Notes: generated from the sequence alone by a model not told the origin. 64,000 bases of DNA from Campylobacter fetus subsp. testudinum 03-427 (GCA_000495505.1 CP006833.1:1302001-1366000), one strand, 5' to 3'. Positions 1-18,436 are shown, counted from the stretch's first letter. Program-made: numbers and translations.

Positions 1-268
1 TGAAGTAAGACAACTAGCTGAAAGAACAGGAAAATCTCTAGCAGAAATTGAAGCAAATGTAAATATCTTATCTCAAGGAATCAATGAGATGAGTCAAAGC
101 ATAAATGAGCAAACTGAAGCAATTAATCAGATAAATGAAGCTGTTGCTACTGTAGATGAACAGACTAAACAAAATGTTGCTATAGCTCAAAATAGTAATA
201 AGATAACTAATGAGGTAGAGAGTATAGCAAATGAAGTATTTAATGAGGTTAATAAAAAGAAATTTTGA
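1..268 (+). CDS. Methyl-accepting chemotaxis protein, C-terminal fragment (5' end outside window)
   Basis: Only the last 88 codons are in the window; the frame enters with codon 2-4 and stops at TGA 266-268. The protein starts at EVRQLAERT, just past the conserved hairpin tip of the chemoreceptor signalling domain, and continues as a heptad-rich coiled coil ending in KKKF. This part of a chemoreceptor returns from the CheA/CheW contact tip towards the membrane and carries adaptation sites. It aligns without gaps to the last 88 codons of the next gene, including long stretches identical at the DNA level, so the two are tandem paralogues. The ligand-binding domain cannot be seen. No CheR/CheB-tethering pentapeptide is present at the end. 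Confidence 0.9.
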   Translation, partial: EVRQLAERTGKSLAEIEANVNILSQGINEMSQSINEQTEAINQINEAVATVDEQTKQNVAIAQNSNKITNEVESIANEVFNEVNKKKF

Positions 269-321
269 TTAAACTAAGCACTTCATCTCTGTCTGATGTA
301 ACGATAGTATAGATAGTAATT

Positions 322-383
322 TGACGGTTTAACTTATCGATGTGAAGTTGATTTGATACAAATCTTTGATAAGTTTGCCGTCA
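322..383. repeat. Imperfect inverted repeat with nested hairpin between the two chemoreceptor genes
   Basis: The 323-base spacer 269-591 holds no gene, but it does hold a strong potential fold. TGACGG (322-327) pairs with CCGTCA (378-383), and AACTTATC (331-338) pairs with GATAAGTT (368-375), with a small internal loop between them. Inside the terminal loop GATTTG (350-355) pairs with CAAATC (359-364) around ATA. No clean T-run follows on either strand, so it is not a textbook terminator. It may terminate the upstream chemoreceptor transcript or be a structured RNA or protein-binding site. The rest of the spacer is very AT-rich. Confidence 0.6.
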
Positions 384-548
384 TAATTTTCATACAGTCA
401 TATATTTATAAGTTTGCTTATCGATTCAGTTTAGTATTACATAGTTAAATTTAAACTCTAAGTTTTTTTCTACTCTTTTTTTAAATTTATTCTTATTAAA
501 AATTACCTTATATTATTTTAGTAATAAATTTTTATTATTAGTTTATTT

Positions 549-556
549 GATATAAT
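549..556 (+). promoter_or_regulatory. Promoter -10 element for the downstream chemoreceptor
   Basis: GATATAAT at 549-556 lies 35 bases before the ATG in an AT-rich region. That is typical of Campylobacter sigma-70 promoters, which depend mainly on an extended -10 and often lack a clear -35. A ribosome binding site GGAGAAA at 581-587 precedes the ATG at 592. Confidence 0.6.
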
Positions 557-591
557 TTAAACTTAAATATATTATTTATTGGAGAAATACA

Positions 592-2547
592 ATGAAAAAA
601 AGTATAGCTACAAAAGTATCTGGTGGAGTATCACTACTCTTTATAGTATTGCTTGCGATTCTAAGTTATATAAATTATTCAGATTCAAAAGCAAACACAA
701 CCGAATTATTAGTAAATGAGAGAACAAAGGTCGTTCAATCAGCCGAATCATTACTAAAAACACAATTAGGTGATGATATTAATGCTATATACAATTTATC
801 CAAACTACTTGGCACAAATAACTATAGCAATGACGAGGTAGGAACCATACTAAAAGCCATAGAAACCTCTTCAAACTTTGACTTGATATTTGTCGGTTAT
901 GAAAATGACGGTATGATGATACGTTCAAATGGGAATTCTCACTTGCCTACAAATAAATACGATCCTAGAAAACGATCTTGGTATGAAAAAGCTGTTAAAG
1001 AAAATAAAACCATTATTTCAGATCCTTATGTCAGTGTCACCACACAAAAGCTAAGCATTACAGTTGCAGCTCCTATATATTCAAATAACAAATTAATAGG
1101 CGTTGTCGGTGCAGATACGGCTATAGACGCATTGAGCAAAGAGTTTATAGAAATAGGAAATGCCGAAGGTGCATACGCACTTTTGATAGATAAAAACGCA
1201 AAAGTGATTATGAGTCCAACAAGTGAGTACATAGGTAAAACACTAAATTCATCAAAAGAAATTATACAAAAAATTCAAAATAAAGATTTTGATCAATATG
1301 GTAGAATAAGTTATACCCACGAAAATGGTTCTAAAAAACTCAGTAAATGTATAGATTCATCTATAAATGACTGGATAATTTGCAGCGCTATCGATGTAGA
1401 GTTTTTCAAAAAAAAGACAGACGCTATATTTTATAAGCATATCATACTTTCTATTATATTTGTGATCTTTACATTGATTACTGTTTTACTACTAGCTAAG
1501 AGACTATTAAAACCTACAGATAATATAGTATCTGGCCTCAAAGACTTCTTTGACTTCTTAAACCATAAAAATGATAATCCTAAAGCTATAAATTTAAAAT
1601 CAAACGATGAGTTTGGAGTTATGGCTAGTCTTATTAATTCTAATATAAGCTCTATAAAAGAGTCTTTAGATAAAGATGCTAAAGCAGTAGAAGAAGCATT
1701 GATTAGAGCTAGTGAAGTTGAAAAAGGAAATCTAGGAGCTAGAATAATGCATGAGCCAGACTCTCCTGGACTTAAGAAGTTAAAAGATGTATTAAACAGT
1801 ATGTTAAATACTCTTCAAGGAAAGATAGGATCTGATATAAATGTTATTCAAAAAACATTTGATGATTTTAAGAATCTTGATTTTACTTCTAATATACCAA
1901 ATGCTAAAGGTGAAGTTGAAAAGGTTACTAATCTTTTAGGTAATGAGATAACTAAGATGTTAAAAGATAATTTAAACCAAGCTAACAATCTTAAAGAAAA
2001 AGCAAATAACTTAAAAGAGTATGTAACTACATTAAACGATAGTGCAAGAAGTCAAGCTAACTCACTTCAAGAAAGTGCAGCTGCAGTTGAAGAGATGAGT
2101 AGTTCTATGAGCTCTATAAATGAAAGAGCAGGAGAAGTTATAAAACAGTCTGAAGATATTAAGAATATAATTACTATCATACGTGACATAGCAGATCAAA
2201 CAAACTTACTAGCATTAAATGCAGCCATAGAAGCAGCTAGAGCTGGAGATCACGGTAGAGGATTTGCAGTTGTTGCAGATGAAGTAAGACAACTAGCTGA
2301 GAGAACTCAAAAGTCTTTAGGAGAGATCGAAGCTAATGTAAATATACTAAGCCAAAGCATAAATGAGATGAGCCAAAGTATAAGCGAACAAACTGAAGCA
2401 ATTAATCAGATAAATGAAGCTGTTGCTAATGTAGATGAACAGACTAAACAAAACCTTGCTATAGCTAGTAATACAGATAGAGTTACTTTAGAAGTAGAAA
2501 CTATAGCTAATGAAGTAGTTAGTGAGGTTAAGAGGAAGAAGTTTTAG
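592..2547 (+). CDS. Methyl-accepting chemotaxis protein with double-Cache sensor domain
   Basis: Inner-membrane chemoreceptor of 651 residues. A signal-anchor helix (about residues 9-29) is followed by a periplasmic Cache sensor to about residue 280; the [11 protein letters not shown] and ISDPYV motifs are typical of PDC/dCache domains. A second membrane helix lies near 282-303, then a HAMP-like region and a coiled-coil signalling domain whose tip [19 protein letters not shown] (about 535-553) is the CheA/CheW contact. There is no C-terminal CheR/CheB pentapeptide. It has its own -10 element and ribosome binding site, and a terminator follows. Its last 88 codons nearly match the end of the gene upstream, so this is a tandem duplication with divergent or unseen sensor parts. 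The ligand cannot be told from the sequence. Confidence 0.93.
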   Translation: MKKSIATKVSGGVSLLFIVLLAILSYINYSDSKANTTELLVNERTKVVQSAESLLKTQLGDDINAIYNLSKLLGTNNYSNDEVGTILKAIETSSNFDLIFVGYENDGMMIRSNGNSHLPTNKYDPRKRSWYEKAVKENKTIISDPYVSVTTQKLSITVAAPIYSNNKLIGVVGADTAIDALSKEFIEIGNAEGAYALLIDKNAKVIMSPTSEYIGKTLNSSKEIIQKIQNKDFDQYGRISYTHENGSKKLSKCIDSSINDWIICSAIDVEFFKKKTDAIFYKHIILSIIFVIFTLITVLLLAKRLLKPTDNIVSGLKDFFDFLNHKNDNPKAINLKSNDEFGVMASLINSNISSIKESLDKDAKAVEEALIRASEVEKGNLGARIMHEPDSPGLKKLKDVLNSMLNTLQGKIGSDINVIQKTFDDFKNLDFTSNIPNAKGEVEKVTNLLGNEITKMLKDNLNQANNLKEKANNLKEYVTTLNDSARSQANSLQESAAAVEEMSSSMSSINERAGEVIKQSEDIKNIITIIRDIADQTNLLALNAAIEAARAGDHGRGFAVVADEVRQLAERTQKSLGEIEANVNILSQSINEMSQSISEQTEAINQINEAVANVDEQTKQNLAIASNTDRVTLEVETIANEVVSEVKRKKF

Positions 2548-2619
2548 AAAGTAAGTACCTTTGGTGCTTGTTTTAAATTTGTACTAAAAAATATGTTGGA
2601 TTTTAAAAATCTATGCAAT

Positions 2620-2649
2620 AACAGAAAAGCTAAATTTGGCTTTTCTGTT
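2620..2649 (+). terminator. Rho-independent terminator after the chemoreceptor gene
   Basis: An 11-bp stem AACAGAAAAGC / GCTTTTCTGTT with an 8-base loop is followed by TTTATAAAATT, 72 bases after the stop codon at 2547. It would end the chemoreceptor transcript before the decayed minus-strand gene. Confidence 0.75.
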
Positions 2650-2689
2650 TTATAAAATTACGTCCTGGCTACCAACGACAATATGCATA

Positions 2690-2970
2690 AATACCCTACT
2701 CGCGGGAACTTACGCATCAGCAATCTTGGTAGCTATGGCGTATTTGTATGGTATATCTGCCTTACTTGAGCGCTCGTATTTATCTCGTATAGGGTTATAT
2801 TGCTTTTGGAACTATGATAAGCGATATTGAACTTGCTCTATAAATTTAGCCAAAATAAAAGCAGAAGTGATGCAAAATAGTATAGCTATAAATATATAAA
2901 ACAAATTTGATTGTATATCTTTAGGCAGCATAAACACAAGATAAGTATCAAAGTATGAAGCGAATAAACC
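2690..2970 (-). pseudogene. Decayed membrane-protein gene remnant (unrecognised)
   Basis: The 527 bases 2548-3074 lack an intact gene. On the minus strand one frame, read from about 2970 downwards, gives a plausible membrane protein. It has a hydrophobic stretch (FYIFIAILFCITSAFILA) followed by KFIEQVQYRLS, an in-frame TAG, then a charged continuation (NPIRDKYERSSKADIPYKYA) and a TAA. There is no start codon with a ribosome binding site, and another stop precedes the frame. Codon choice looks like that of real genes nearby, so I read it as a gene broken by point mutations. I do not recognise the family. The 64-codon plus-strand frame over part of it (2636-2830) has no ribosome binding site and is probably accidental. 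Confidence 0.35.
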
Positions 2971-3074
2971 TCCAAGCTATGACTGATAACTGAAGAAAGA
3001 TTGAAATTTAGCAAATTTGTACCATTTTGATTCTATAAGATATGAATCGGTATAAATAAATTTAAATAATAAAA

Positions 3075-3151
3075 TGGTGTCCCCAGCGAGATTCGAACTC
3101 ACGGCCTCAGAATTAGGAATTCTGCGCTCTATCCTGCTGAGCTATGAGGAC
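3075..3151 (-). tRNA. tRNA-Arg (anticodon CCT)
   Basis: A 77-base cloverleaf. The acceptor GTCCTCA/TGGGGAC, D stem GCTC/GAGC, anticodon stem CAGAA/TTCTG with loop TTCCTAA (anticodon CCT, reading AGG), and TTCGAAT T-loop are all present, and CCA is encoded. It lies just after the fusA terminator on the same strand. Confidence 0.95.
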
Positions 3152-3167
3152 AAAAGTAAAACTGTGG

Positions 3168-3193
3168 AAAAACCGCCTAAAAGCTAGGCGGTT
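3168..3193 (-). terminator. Rho-independent terminator after fusA
   Basis: Read on the minus strand, a 9-bp stem AACCGCCTA / TAGGCGGTT with a 5-base loop is followed by a T-run. It lies 40 bases beyond the fusA stop codon and marks the end of the rpsL-rpsG-fusA operon, ahead of tRNA-Arg. Confidence 0.8.
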
Positions 3194-3233
3194 TGTTGAT
3201 TTCTAAAACACTCTTGCAAATGTTTTATCAATT

Positions 3234-5309
3234 TTAGCCGTTTCTTTTCTTAATTATCTCTTCAGATACATTTTTTGGAACTTCTTCATAGTGATCAAAT
3301 TCCATAGAATAAGTAGCACGGCCTTGTGTTTGGCTTCTTAAATCTGTTGAGTACCCAAACATCTCAGCAAGTGGGCAAAATGCGGTAACTATTTTGTTTC
3401 CAGCTCTTTCGTCCATAGAGTTGATTTGTCCGCGACGTTTGTTAAGATCGCCGATAACATCACCCATATACTCTTCTGGAGTTTCAACTTCAACTTTCAT
3501 CATAGGTTCAAGGATAACAGCGCCGGCTTTTCTAGCACCCTCTTTGAAGCCCATTGAAGCAGCTAGTTTAAACGCCATTTCAGATGAATCCACTTCGTGG
3601 TAGCTACCATCAAATAGCGTAACTTTAACATCTTCAACAGGATATCCTGCAAGAACACCGCTTTGAAGAGCTTCTTGGCAACCTTTTTCAACTGCTGGTA
3701 TATACTCTCTAGGAACAACACCACCTTTGATATCATTGACAAATTCAAATCCGCTACCTGGCTCAAGTGGATCAAGACGTAAGAATACGTGGCCGTATTG
3801 TCCGCGACCGCCTGATTGTTTTGCGTATTTGTACTCTTGCTCAACTGATTTTTTGATAGTCTCACGGTAAGCAACTTGCGGTTGTCCTACCTCAGCCTCT
3901 ACTTTAAACTCTCTAAGCATACGATCTACGATGATCTCAAGGTGAAGCTCACCCATACCAGAGATGATTGTTTGACCGCTCTCTTCATCTGTACTAACTC
4001 TAAAAGATGGATCTTCTTGAGCTAATTTTTGAAGAGCTATACCCATTTTTTCTTGATCAGCTTTAGTTTTTGGCTCAACCGCAACGCTGATAACTGGATC
4101 TGGAAAGTCCATTCTCTCTAGTATAACTTGATCTTTTTCACTAGTTAGAGTATCACCTGTCATTGTATCTTTTAGACCAACAACAGCACCTATCTCACCA
4201 GCATAAAGAACTTTTGTCTCTTCTCTTTTGTTTGAGTGCATTCTAAGAAGCCTACCAACACGCTCTTTTTTATCTTTTACAGTGTTGTAAGCATAGCTTC
4301 CACTCTCAAGTTGTCCGCGATAAACTCTAACGAAAGTTAGCTGTCCGACGAATGGATCTGTCATAATTTTAAATGCAAGACCTGCAAATTCGCCATTATC
4401 GGTACTATCTACTGTTACTTCTGTGCCGTCTTCATACTCGCCTCTTATAGCTGCAACTTCATCTGGAGCCGGTAGATAATCAACAACAGCATTAAGAAGT
4501 GGTTGAACACCTTTATTTTTAAATGCGGTACCACAAAGCATAGGTATCATAGTCATAGCAAGACATCCAGCTTTTATGCCTTTTTTGATCTCTTCTACGC
4601 TTAGCTCTTCACCACCGAAAAATTTCTCCATAAGAGCGTCATCAGTTTCAGCTACTGCTTCAACCATTTTTGCTCTATACTCTTCTGCTTTTTCTAAAAG
4701 CTCTGCAGGAATATCTTTTATCACGTAATCAGTCGGTTTTGTATCATCTTCCCAAACTAAAGCTTTCATCTCGATTAGGTCGATTACGCCCTTAAATTCG
4801 TCTTCGGCGCCGATTGGAATTTGGATAGGCACTGGATTTGCTTTTAGTCTGTTTTTGATTTGCTCTTCAACATTAAAGAAATTTGCGCCAACTCTATCCA
4901 TTTTATTTACAAATACCATTCTTGGAACGCGGTATTTATTTGCTTGTCTCCAAACTGTTTCAGACTGTGGTTGGACACCGCCAACAGCACAAAATACAGC
5001 TACTGCTCCATCAAGAACACGCATAGAACGCTCAACTTCGATAGTAAAATCGACGTGTCCTGGGGTGTCTATAAGATTGATTTGATGATCGTTCCAAAAG
5101 CAAGTTGTAGCAGCAGAAGTGATCGTTATACCACGCTCTTTTTCTTGCTCCATCCAGTCCATAGTAGCAGCACCATCATGAACTTCACCTATCTTATGGC
5201 TCATACCGGTAAAGAAAAGAATTCTTTCTGAAGTCGTAGTCTTACCAGCATCAATATGGGCTGCAATACCTATGTTTCTTACCATATTTAATGGGGTTTT
5301 TCTTGACAT
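3234..5309 (-). CDS. fusA: Elongation factor G
   Basis: Translocase GTPase of 691 residues, the usual length. It moves the tRNA-mRNA complex through the ribosome after peptide transfer and, with ribosome recycling factor, splits spent ribosomes. The G1 motif [12 protein letters not shown] is near residue 14, followed by the effector region RGITI, the G3 motif DTPGHVDF and the G4 motif NKMD. Downstream are the domain II-V hallmarks, including [10 protein letters not shown] and the GRGQYGHV segment. The gene is third in rpsL-rpsG-fusA, 12 bases after rpsG, and a strong terminator follows. Unlike the E. coli str operon there is no tuf gene after it; tuf is at 18.4 kb. Confidence 0.99.
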   Translation of the reverse strand: MSRKTPLNMVRNIGIAAHIDAGKTTTSERILFFTGMSHKIGEVHDGAATMDWMEQEKERGITITSAATTCFWNDHQINLIDTPGHVDFTIEVERSMRVLDGAVAVFCAVGGVQPQSETVWRQANKYRVPRMVFVNKMDRVGANFFNVEEQIKNRLKANPVPIQIPIGAEDEFKGVIDLIEMKALVWEDDTKPTDYVIKDIPAELLEKAEEYRAKMVEAVAETDDALMEKFFGGEELSVEEIKKGIKAGCLAMTMIPMLCGTAFKNKGVQPLLNAVVDYLPAPDEVAAIRGEYEDGTEVTVDSTDNGEFAGLAFKIMTDPFVGQLTFVRVYRGQLESGSYAYNTVKDKKERVGRLLRMHSNKREETKVLYAGEIGAVVGLKDTMTGDTLTSEKDQVILERMDFPDPVISVAVEPKTKADQEKMGIALQKLAQEDPSFRVSTDEESGQTIISGMGELHLEIIVDRMLREFKVEAEVGQPQVAYRETIKKSVEQEYKYAKQSGGRGQYGHVFLRLDPLEPGSGFEFVNDIKGGVVPREYIPAVEKGCQEALQSGVLAGYPVEDVKVTLFDGSYHEVDSSEMAFKLAASMGFKEGARKAGAVILEPMMKVEVETPEEYMGDVIGDLNKRRGQINSMDERAGNKIVTAFCPLAEMFGYSTDLRSQTQGRATYSMEFDHYEEVPKNVSEEIIKKRNG

Positions 5310-5321
5310 AAGCTCTCCTTA

Positions 5322-5801
<480 letters not shown>

Positions 5802-5858
5802 TCAAATTTAAATTTTACTCAAACTTAACTAAAACAACGAGTTAGTCTGTACGAATTT

Positions 5859-6242
5859 TTATTTTTTAGCATCTTTAGGGCGTTTAGCACCGTATTTAGA
5901 TCTAGAAACTGTTCTTTTTGCAACACCAGCAGTATCAAGAGCACCACGTACGATATGATACTTAACACCCGGTAAGTCTTTTACTCTACCGCCACGAACT
6001 AGTACGATGCTGTGTTCTTGTAGGTTGTGACCCTCGCCGCCTATATAGCTGATCACTTCAAATCCGCTTGTTAGCCTTACTTTGGCAACTTTTCTCAAAG
6101 CTGAGTTTGGTTTTTTAGGAGTCGTTGTATAAACTCTAGTACAAACTCCTCTTCTTTGAGGACACTCTTTTAACGCTGGTGATTTTGATTTAACTATCAC
6201 TTTTTTGCGTTCTTTTCTGACCAATTGATTAATGGTTGGCAC
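5859..6242 (-). CDS. rpsL: 30S ribosomal protein S12
   Basis: Decoding-centre protein of 127 residues. I place the start at the GTG codon 6242-6240, giving [13 protein letters not shown] as in other S12 proteins, with ribosome binding site AAGGA just upstream; an ATG 15 bases further upstream would add five atypical residues. The loop KKPNSALRK and the second loop [10 protein letters not shown] carry lysines at the two positions where streptomycin resistance mutations usually occur (E. coli K43 and K88), so the sequence looks wild type there. It is the first gene of the str operon, with a promoter at 6303-6308. Confidence 0.97.
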   Translation of the reverse strand: MPTINQLVRKERKKVIVKSKSPALKECPQRRGVCTRVYTTTPKKPNSALRKVAKVRLTSGFEVISYIGGEGHNLQEHSIVLVRGGRVKDLPGVKYHIVRGALDTAGVAKRTVSRSKYGAKRPKDAKK

Positions 6243-6302
6243 AATAATTCCTTTCAACTAAATTTATTAAAAAGAGCTTATTTTACTAAAAAATTACTTA
6301 AT

Positions 6303-6308
6303 ATTATA
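6303..6308 (-). promoter_or_regulatory. -10 element of the rpsL-rpsG-fusA operon
   Basis: Read on the minus strand, TATAAT at 6308-6303 lies in an AT-rich stretch about 60 bases before the rpsL GTG, and after the hairpin that closes the rpoBC transcript. It is the best promoter candidate in the 181-base gap. Confidence 0.55.
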
Positions 6309-6351
6309 TGAATTTGAATTTATCTATGAATAAAGCGGTGTTTGAAGCGAT

Positions 6352-6389
6352 AAAGCATAGATGCTATCATATTACAACATCTATGCTTT
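6352..6389. terminator. Inverted repeat after rpoC, probable terminator
   Basis: A perfect 12-bp stem AAAGCATAGATG / CATCTATGCTTT encloses a 14-base loop, 35 bases after the rpoC stop. T-rich flanks occur on both sides, and the longer run (TTTT) is on the plus strand. It most likely ends or reduces read-through from the rpoBC operon into rpsL. Confidence 0.6.
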
Positions 6390-6423
6390 TTAAATTTAAA
6401 ACTATATTATTTGATAAAAAAGC

Positions 6424-15091
<8,668 letters not shown>

Positions 15092-15145
15092 TCATGGAAT
15101 AGTTTGAAAGAAAATAAACCACAATGACGTGGTATAAGCAATTTT

Positions 15146-15167
15146 AGGAGCAAGAACTCTTGCTCCT
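15146..15167 (-). terminator. Attenuator-type hairpin between rplL and rpoB
   Basis: A perfect 9-bp stem AGGAGCAAG / CTTGCTCCT with a 4-base loop lies 16 bases after the rplL stop and is followed on the minus strand by the weak tract TAAAATT. In many bacteria a partial terminator or RNase III site at this point lowers rpoBC expression relative to ribosomal proteins L10 and L12, and I infer the same role here. Confidence 0.65.
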
Positions 15168-15182
15168 CCAAAAAAAAGTAAA

Positions 15183-15557
15183 TTATTTAAGTTCGACTTT
15201 AGCGCCAGCTTCTTCAAGCTCTTTTTTAGCTGCCTCTGCCTCATCTTTGCTAACACCCTCTTTAAGAACCGATGGAGTTCCTTCAACAGCGTCTTTAGCC
15301 TCTTTAAGACCAAGACCTGTAAGAGCGCGAACAACTTTAATAACGTTAATTTTTTTATCGCCAGCATCAACTAGAACGATATTAAACTCAGTTTTCTCTT
15401 CAGCAGCTTCAACAGCAGCTCCACCAGCTGCGCCAGCTATCATAACAGGAGCAGCGCTTACGCCGAATTTCTCTTCAAATTCTTTTACTAATTCACTTAG
15501 TTCTAATACAGAAAGATTAGAAATAAATTCTAATACATCTTCTTTAGTTATTGCCAT
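15183..15557 (-). CDS. rplL: 50S ribosomal protein L7/L12
   Basis: Stalk protein of 124 residues, present in several copies per ribosome, that recruits and activates translational GTPases such as EF-Tu and EF-G. The layout is typical: an N-terminal dimerisation domain ([20 protein letters not shown]), an Ala-rich hinge ([19 protein letters not shown]), and a C-terminal factor-binding domain with the [19 protein letters not shown] helix pair. It follows rplJ by 32 bases. Confidence 0.99.
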   Translation of the reverse strand: MAITKEDVLEFISNLSVLELSELVKEFEEKFGVSAAPVMIAGAAGGAAVEAAEEKTEFNIVLVDAGDKKINVIKVVRALTGLGLKEAKDAVEGTPSVLKEGVSKDEAEAAKKELEEAGAKVELK

Positions 15558-15589
15558 TTTAATTCTCCTAATTTTATTTTAATAATTAA

Positions 15590-16075
15590 TTAAGCTGTTT
15601 GCTCTTTTTTCTCTTTAAGCGCATTTAATCCGATAGTAAAGTTTTGTATCGGTGCATTCCAAACTTGCAAAAGCATCGCAATAAGCTCATCACGAGACGG
15701 CATTTTAGAAAGAGCGACAACTTTGCTAACAGAAGCAACTTCACCATCAATGTGAGCTGTTTTAATCTTGAATAGCTCGCTATTTGACTCTTCAAATTTG
15801 GCTACTACTTTTGTAACTGCCAACTGATCTTCACCCCATACAAAAATATTTGTATCTTTAAGCTCCATACCAGATTTTCCGCAGTTATTTAAAGCGATAT
15901 TTGCAAGAGTATTTTTAACTACTTGAACTTTAACGTTTAACTCTCTAGCATTATTTCTTAATGCTTCAAGTTTCTTAACGCTAAGACCTTTGTAATCGCA
16001 AACAACAATAGCATCGCTTATTTTAAACTCAGCTTCAAGGTTTGAGATAATCTCGGCTTTTTCATTTCTAGTCAC
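15590..16075 (-). CDS. rplJ: 50S ribosomal protein L10
   Basis: Base of the L12 stalk, about 161 residues; it anchors L12 dimers to 23S rRNA and represses its own operon. The start chosen is GTG 16075-16073 ([17 protein letters not shown]), which follows a strong AAGGAG site at good spacing. An in-frame ATG 30 bases upstream would add a non-family extension. Conserved segments are [18 protein letters not shown] and [11 protein letters not shown]. It lies 104 bases after rplA, behind a leader that probably carries the L10 regulatory site. Confidence 0.97.
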   Translation of the reverse strand: MTRNEKAEIISNLEAEFKISDAIVVCDYKGLSVKKLEALRNNARELNVKVQVVKNTLANIALNNCGKSGMELKDTNIFVWGEDQLAVTKVVAKFEESNSELFKIKTAHIDGEVASVSKVVALSKMPSRDELIAMLLQVWNAPIQNFTIGLNALKEKKEQTA

Positions 16076-16179
16076 TTTTTTCTCCTTTCCGACCGGCGAT
16101 TTCAAGCAGAGAGAGCTACTATAAGCTCAATTAAGCGAAAAACGCCTCGGCTATCTCCAATCTAAGATATAAATTTAAA
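16076..16179 (-). promoter_or_regulatory. Probable L10 leader (rplJL autoregulatory region)
   Basis: The 104-base space between rplA and rplJ is much longer than other gaps in this operon. It contains a purine-rich stretch (TTGGAGATAGCCGAGGCG) and GC-rich pairs unlike ordinary spacers here. In many bacteria this leader RNA binds the L10-L12 complex to repress translation. I place it by position and composition only; I could not verify the consensus fold. Confidence 0.4.
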
Positions 16180-16884
16180 TTATTTAAGATCCATAAGTTC
16201 TTGTGGCTCAAGAGCTATTGATGGACTCATTGTTAATGACAACGCAGCAGATTTGATATATCTACCTTTTGAAGCTGCTGGTTTATGTTTATTTATCATC
16301 TTAATAAAAGTTGATATATTGTCATTTAGCTGATCTTTGCTAAAGCTTACTTTACCAAGTCCAGCATGTATATTTCCTTGTTTATCAACACGGAAATTTA
16401 CTTGTCCGCCTTTTGCATTTTTCACAGCTTGTGCAACATCCATTGTAACTGTACCAGTTTTTGGATTTGGCATAAGACCTTTTGGTCCAAGCAAACGACC
16501 TATTTTACCTACTAATCCCATTAAATTTGGTGTAGCTATAAGAACATCAAAATTTATAACGCCTTTTGCTATCTCATCTACAAAATCTTCAGCACCGACT
16601 ATATCGGCACCTGCAGCTTTAGCCTCATCAGCTTTAGCGTCTTTTGCTATAACAGCTACTCTTACGGTTTTACCAGTACCGGCTGGAAGCACAACTGAGC
16701 CTCTAACCATCTGATCTGCATGTCTTGGATCAACATTAAGCTTAAGAGCTATTTCAACTGTTTCATCAAATTTAGCAGAAGCTAAAGTTTTAACTGTGCT
16801 TACTGCTTCATCAAGAGTATATATTTTAGCAGAATCTACTTTTTTAAGTAACTCTGAAAATCTTTTAGTAACTTTTTTTGACAT
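16180..16884 (-). CDS. rplA: 50S ribosomal protein L1
   Basis: Forms the mobile L1 stalk that directs deacylated tRNA from the E site, and commonly represses translation of its own mRNA; 234 residues. I choose ATG 16884-16882 ([13 protein letters not shown]) behind GGAG at good spacing; the TTG directly before it is not needed. Family signatures include [10 protein letters not shown] and [15 protein letters not shown]. It lies between rplK (59 bases upstream) and rplJ. Confidence 0.98.
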   Translation of the reverse strand: MSKKVTKRFSELLKKVDSAKIYTLDEAVSTVKTLASAKFDETVEIALKLNVDPRHADQMVRGSVVLPAGTGKTVRVAVIAKDAKADEAKAAGADIVGAEDFVDEIAKGVINFDVLIATPNLMGLVGKIGRLLGPKGLMPNPKTGTVTMDVAQAVKNAKGGQVNFRVDKQGNIHAGLGKVSFSKDQLNDNISTFIKMINKHKPAASKGRYIKSAALSLTMSPSIALEPQELMDLK

Positions 16885-16943
16885 CAATTTCTCCGCATTT
16901 TTAAAGTGCTACCACTAATGTTTAAAATCCCAGCGGTATAGGA

Positions 16944-17369
16944 TTAATCAACTACAGTAATTCCCATAGAACGAGCCGAACCAGAAATTATCTTAGCTGC
17001 TTGCTCTTTATTTTTTGTATTCATATCTACAATTTTTTTATCAACAATCTCAAGAATTTGAGCTTTTGTTAATTGACCAACTTTGTTTTTAAGCGGATTA
17101 TCCGCACCTTTTGTGATACCAGCAGCTTTTTTAATAAGATCTGTAGCAGGTGGCTGTTTTGTAATAAAAGTAAAGCTTTTATCTGCATAAACTGTAATAA
17201 CAACTGGAATGTTATATCCAGCCATATCTTTTGTTCTCTCATTAAATGCTTTACAAAACTCCATTATATTTACACCTTGTTGACCAAGAGCTGGACCAAC
17301 TGGTGGGCTTGGATTTGCTTTTGTAGCTGCAATTTGTAATTTGATTTCGCCTACAACTTTTTTAGCCAT
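16944..17369 (-). CDS. rplK: 50S ribosomal protein L11
   Basis: Part of the GTPase-associated centre, binding the 23S rRNA thiostrepton region, 141 residues. The N-terminal domain has [27 protein letters not shown] in family order, and the C-terminal rRNA-binding domain ends in SARSMGITV. It is the target of PrmA, encoded at 36.8-37.6 kb in this window. The ribosome binding site AAGGAGAAA is strong; nusG is 17 bases upstream. Confidence 0.99.
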   Translation of the reverse strand: MAKKVVGEIKLQIAATKANPSPPVGPALGQQGVNIMEFCKAFNERTKDMAGYNIPVVITVYADKSFTFITKQPPATDLIKKAAGITKGADNPLKNKVGQLTKAQILEIVDKKIVDMNTKNKEQAAKIISGSARSMGITVVD

Positions 17370-17386
17370 AAACTTTCTCCTTAAAC

Positions 17387-17917
17387 TTATACTATCTTTT
17401 CAACTTGTGAATATAAAATCTCAACTGGAGTGCTTCTACCAAATATCGAAACATTCAAACGAAGCTTACCATGAACCATATCATACTCTTCAACCGTTCC
17501 ATTAAAGTTAGCAAACGGACCTTCGGTAACACGAACAACCTCACCTGTTTCAAATGAAATTTTAGGTTTTGGAGCTGCTCTTTTATTGACTTTTTCTAAT
17601 ATCAAATTGATATCTTTATCACTTAAAGGCGTTGGTTTCTTAGACTCACCTATGAAGCGACCGACTTTAGGAAGAGATTGAATTTTATGCCAAAGTGCTG
17701 TGTCTAGATCTAAATGTGCAAAAGCATATCCAGGATAAAGACTTCTTTCATTGATCTTCTGTTTTCCGTTTTTTATCTCAATCACATCTTCAGTAGGAAC
17801 AACAACTTCTAAAAGCTGCTCTTCTATACCATGATCAACGACTAAATTTTCAATCGCTCTTTTGACACTCATCTCACTACCAGCATAGGTTTGAATAGCA
17901 TACCATTTATGTGCCAT
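17387..17917 (-). CDS. nusG: Transcription termination/antitermination factor NusG
   Basis: Binds the RNA polymerase clamp and helps couple transcription to translation, antitermination and Rho action; 176 residues. The N-terminal NGN domain begins [12 protein letters not shown] and includes [12 protein letters not shown]; the C-terminal KOW domain begins [19 protein letters not shown]. It lies between secE (9-base gap) and rplK, the standard order. Confidence 0.99.
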   Translation of the reverse strand: MAHKWYAIQTYAGSEMSVKRAIENLVVDHGIEEQLLEVVVPTEDVIEIKNGKQKINERSLYPGYAFAHLDLDTALWHKIQSLPKVGRFIGESKKPTPLSDKDINLILEKVNKRAAPKPKISFETGEVVRVTEGPFANFNGTVEEYDMVHGKLRLNVSIFGRSTPVEILYSQVEKIV

Positions 17918-17926
17918 TTTGCATCC

Positions 17927-18106
17927 TTATGCAAGTTTTGATACAGTAAATGACATTATTAAATCAACCAAAGCCAAAAATAGAGAAACTATCGCTACAA
18001 CAGCAAAAACTGTTATAAACGCATTTCTAATCTGTTCTTTGGTAGGAAAAATAACCTTGCCAATTTCTGCTCGTGATAATTTAAAATAACTTATAAATTT
18101 TTCCAT
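17927..18106 (-). CDS. secE: Preprotein translocase subunit SecE
   Basis: A short gene read on the minus strand: 59 residues starting MEKFISYFKLSRAEIGKVIF and ending FTVSKLA. The amphipathic N-terminal helix (RAEIGKVIFPTKEQI) is the conserved SecE signature that clamps SecY, and it is followed by a single membrane helix (about 27-50). This is the one-helix form of SecE, as in most bacteria outside the enterics. Position between tRNA-Trp and nusG supports the call. Confidence 0.95.
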   Translation of the reverse strand: MEKFISYFKLSRAEIGKVIFPTKEQIRNAFITVFAVVAIVSLFLALVDLIMSFTVSKLA

Positions 18107-18119
18107 ATCTAACCTTTTG

Positions 18120-18195
18120 TGGCAGGGCAGGAGGGATTCGAACCCCCAACCATCGGATTTGGAATCCGGCGCTCTACCGTTGGAGCTACTGCCCT
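18120..18195 (-). tRNA. tRNA-Trp (anticodon CCA)
   Basis: A 76-base cloverleaf with acceptor AGGGCAG/CTGCCCT, discriminator G and encoded CCA, an anticodon stem around loop TTCCAAA (anticodon CCA), and TTCGAAT T-loop. It lies between rpmG and secE, where many bacteria carry tRNA-Trp. Confidence 0.96.
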
Positions 18196-18221
18196 AATGG
18201 CATACAGTAAAGAAGAATGCC

Positions 18222-18389
18222 TTATTTAAGCTTAACTTCTTTATGAACTGTATGTTTTTTTAATCTTGGGCAATATTTTTTAAGTTCCAACTTTTCAGTT
18301 GTTTTTTTACTGTTTTTAGTTGTTGTGTAATTTATATCATTACATTCAGCACACTTCAAACCTATTTTAACTCTATTTGCACTTGCCAT
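18222..18389 (-). CDS. rpmG: 50S ribosomal protein L33
   Basis: A small gene read on the minus strand, 55 residues, starting [19 protein letters not shown]33 lies near the E site of the large subunit. It has one CxxC (CAEC) and then [13 protein letters not shown] with only one cysteine of the second pair, so the full four-Cys zinc site of zinc-binding L33 forms is incomplete. It lies 47 bases after tuf, the usual tuf-rpmG-trnW-secE-nusG order. Confidence 0.95.
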   Translation of the reverse strand: MASANRVKIGLKCAECNDINYTTTKNSKKTTEKLELKKYCPRLKKHTVHKEVKLK

Positions 18390-18436
18390 TTAATTTCCCT
18401 TTTATATTAAATGCGAGCCAAAGCTCGCAATTAAAA

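Noticed and set aside
2636-2830. A 64-codon plus-strand frame after the chemoreceptor
   Set aside because: It starts inside the terminator stem, has no ribosome binding site, and overlaps a more gene-like minus-strand frame.
15160-15582. A 140-codon frame antisense to rplL
   Set aside because: The Ala/Ser-rich sequence mirrors the Ala-rich hinge of L7/L12; it is a codon-bias shadow.
18222-18389. L33 with an incomplete zinc site as a paralogue signal
   Set aside because: The missing cysteine is compatible with normal L33 variation; the operon position shows that it is the ordinary gene.
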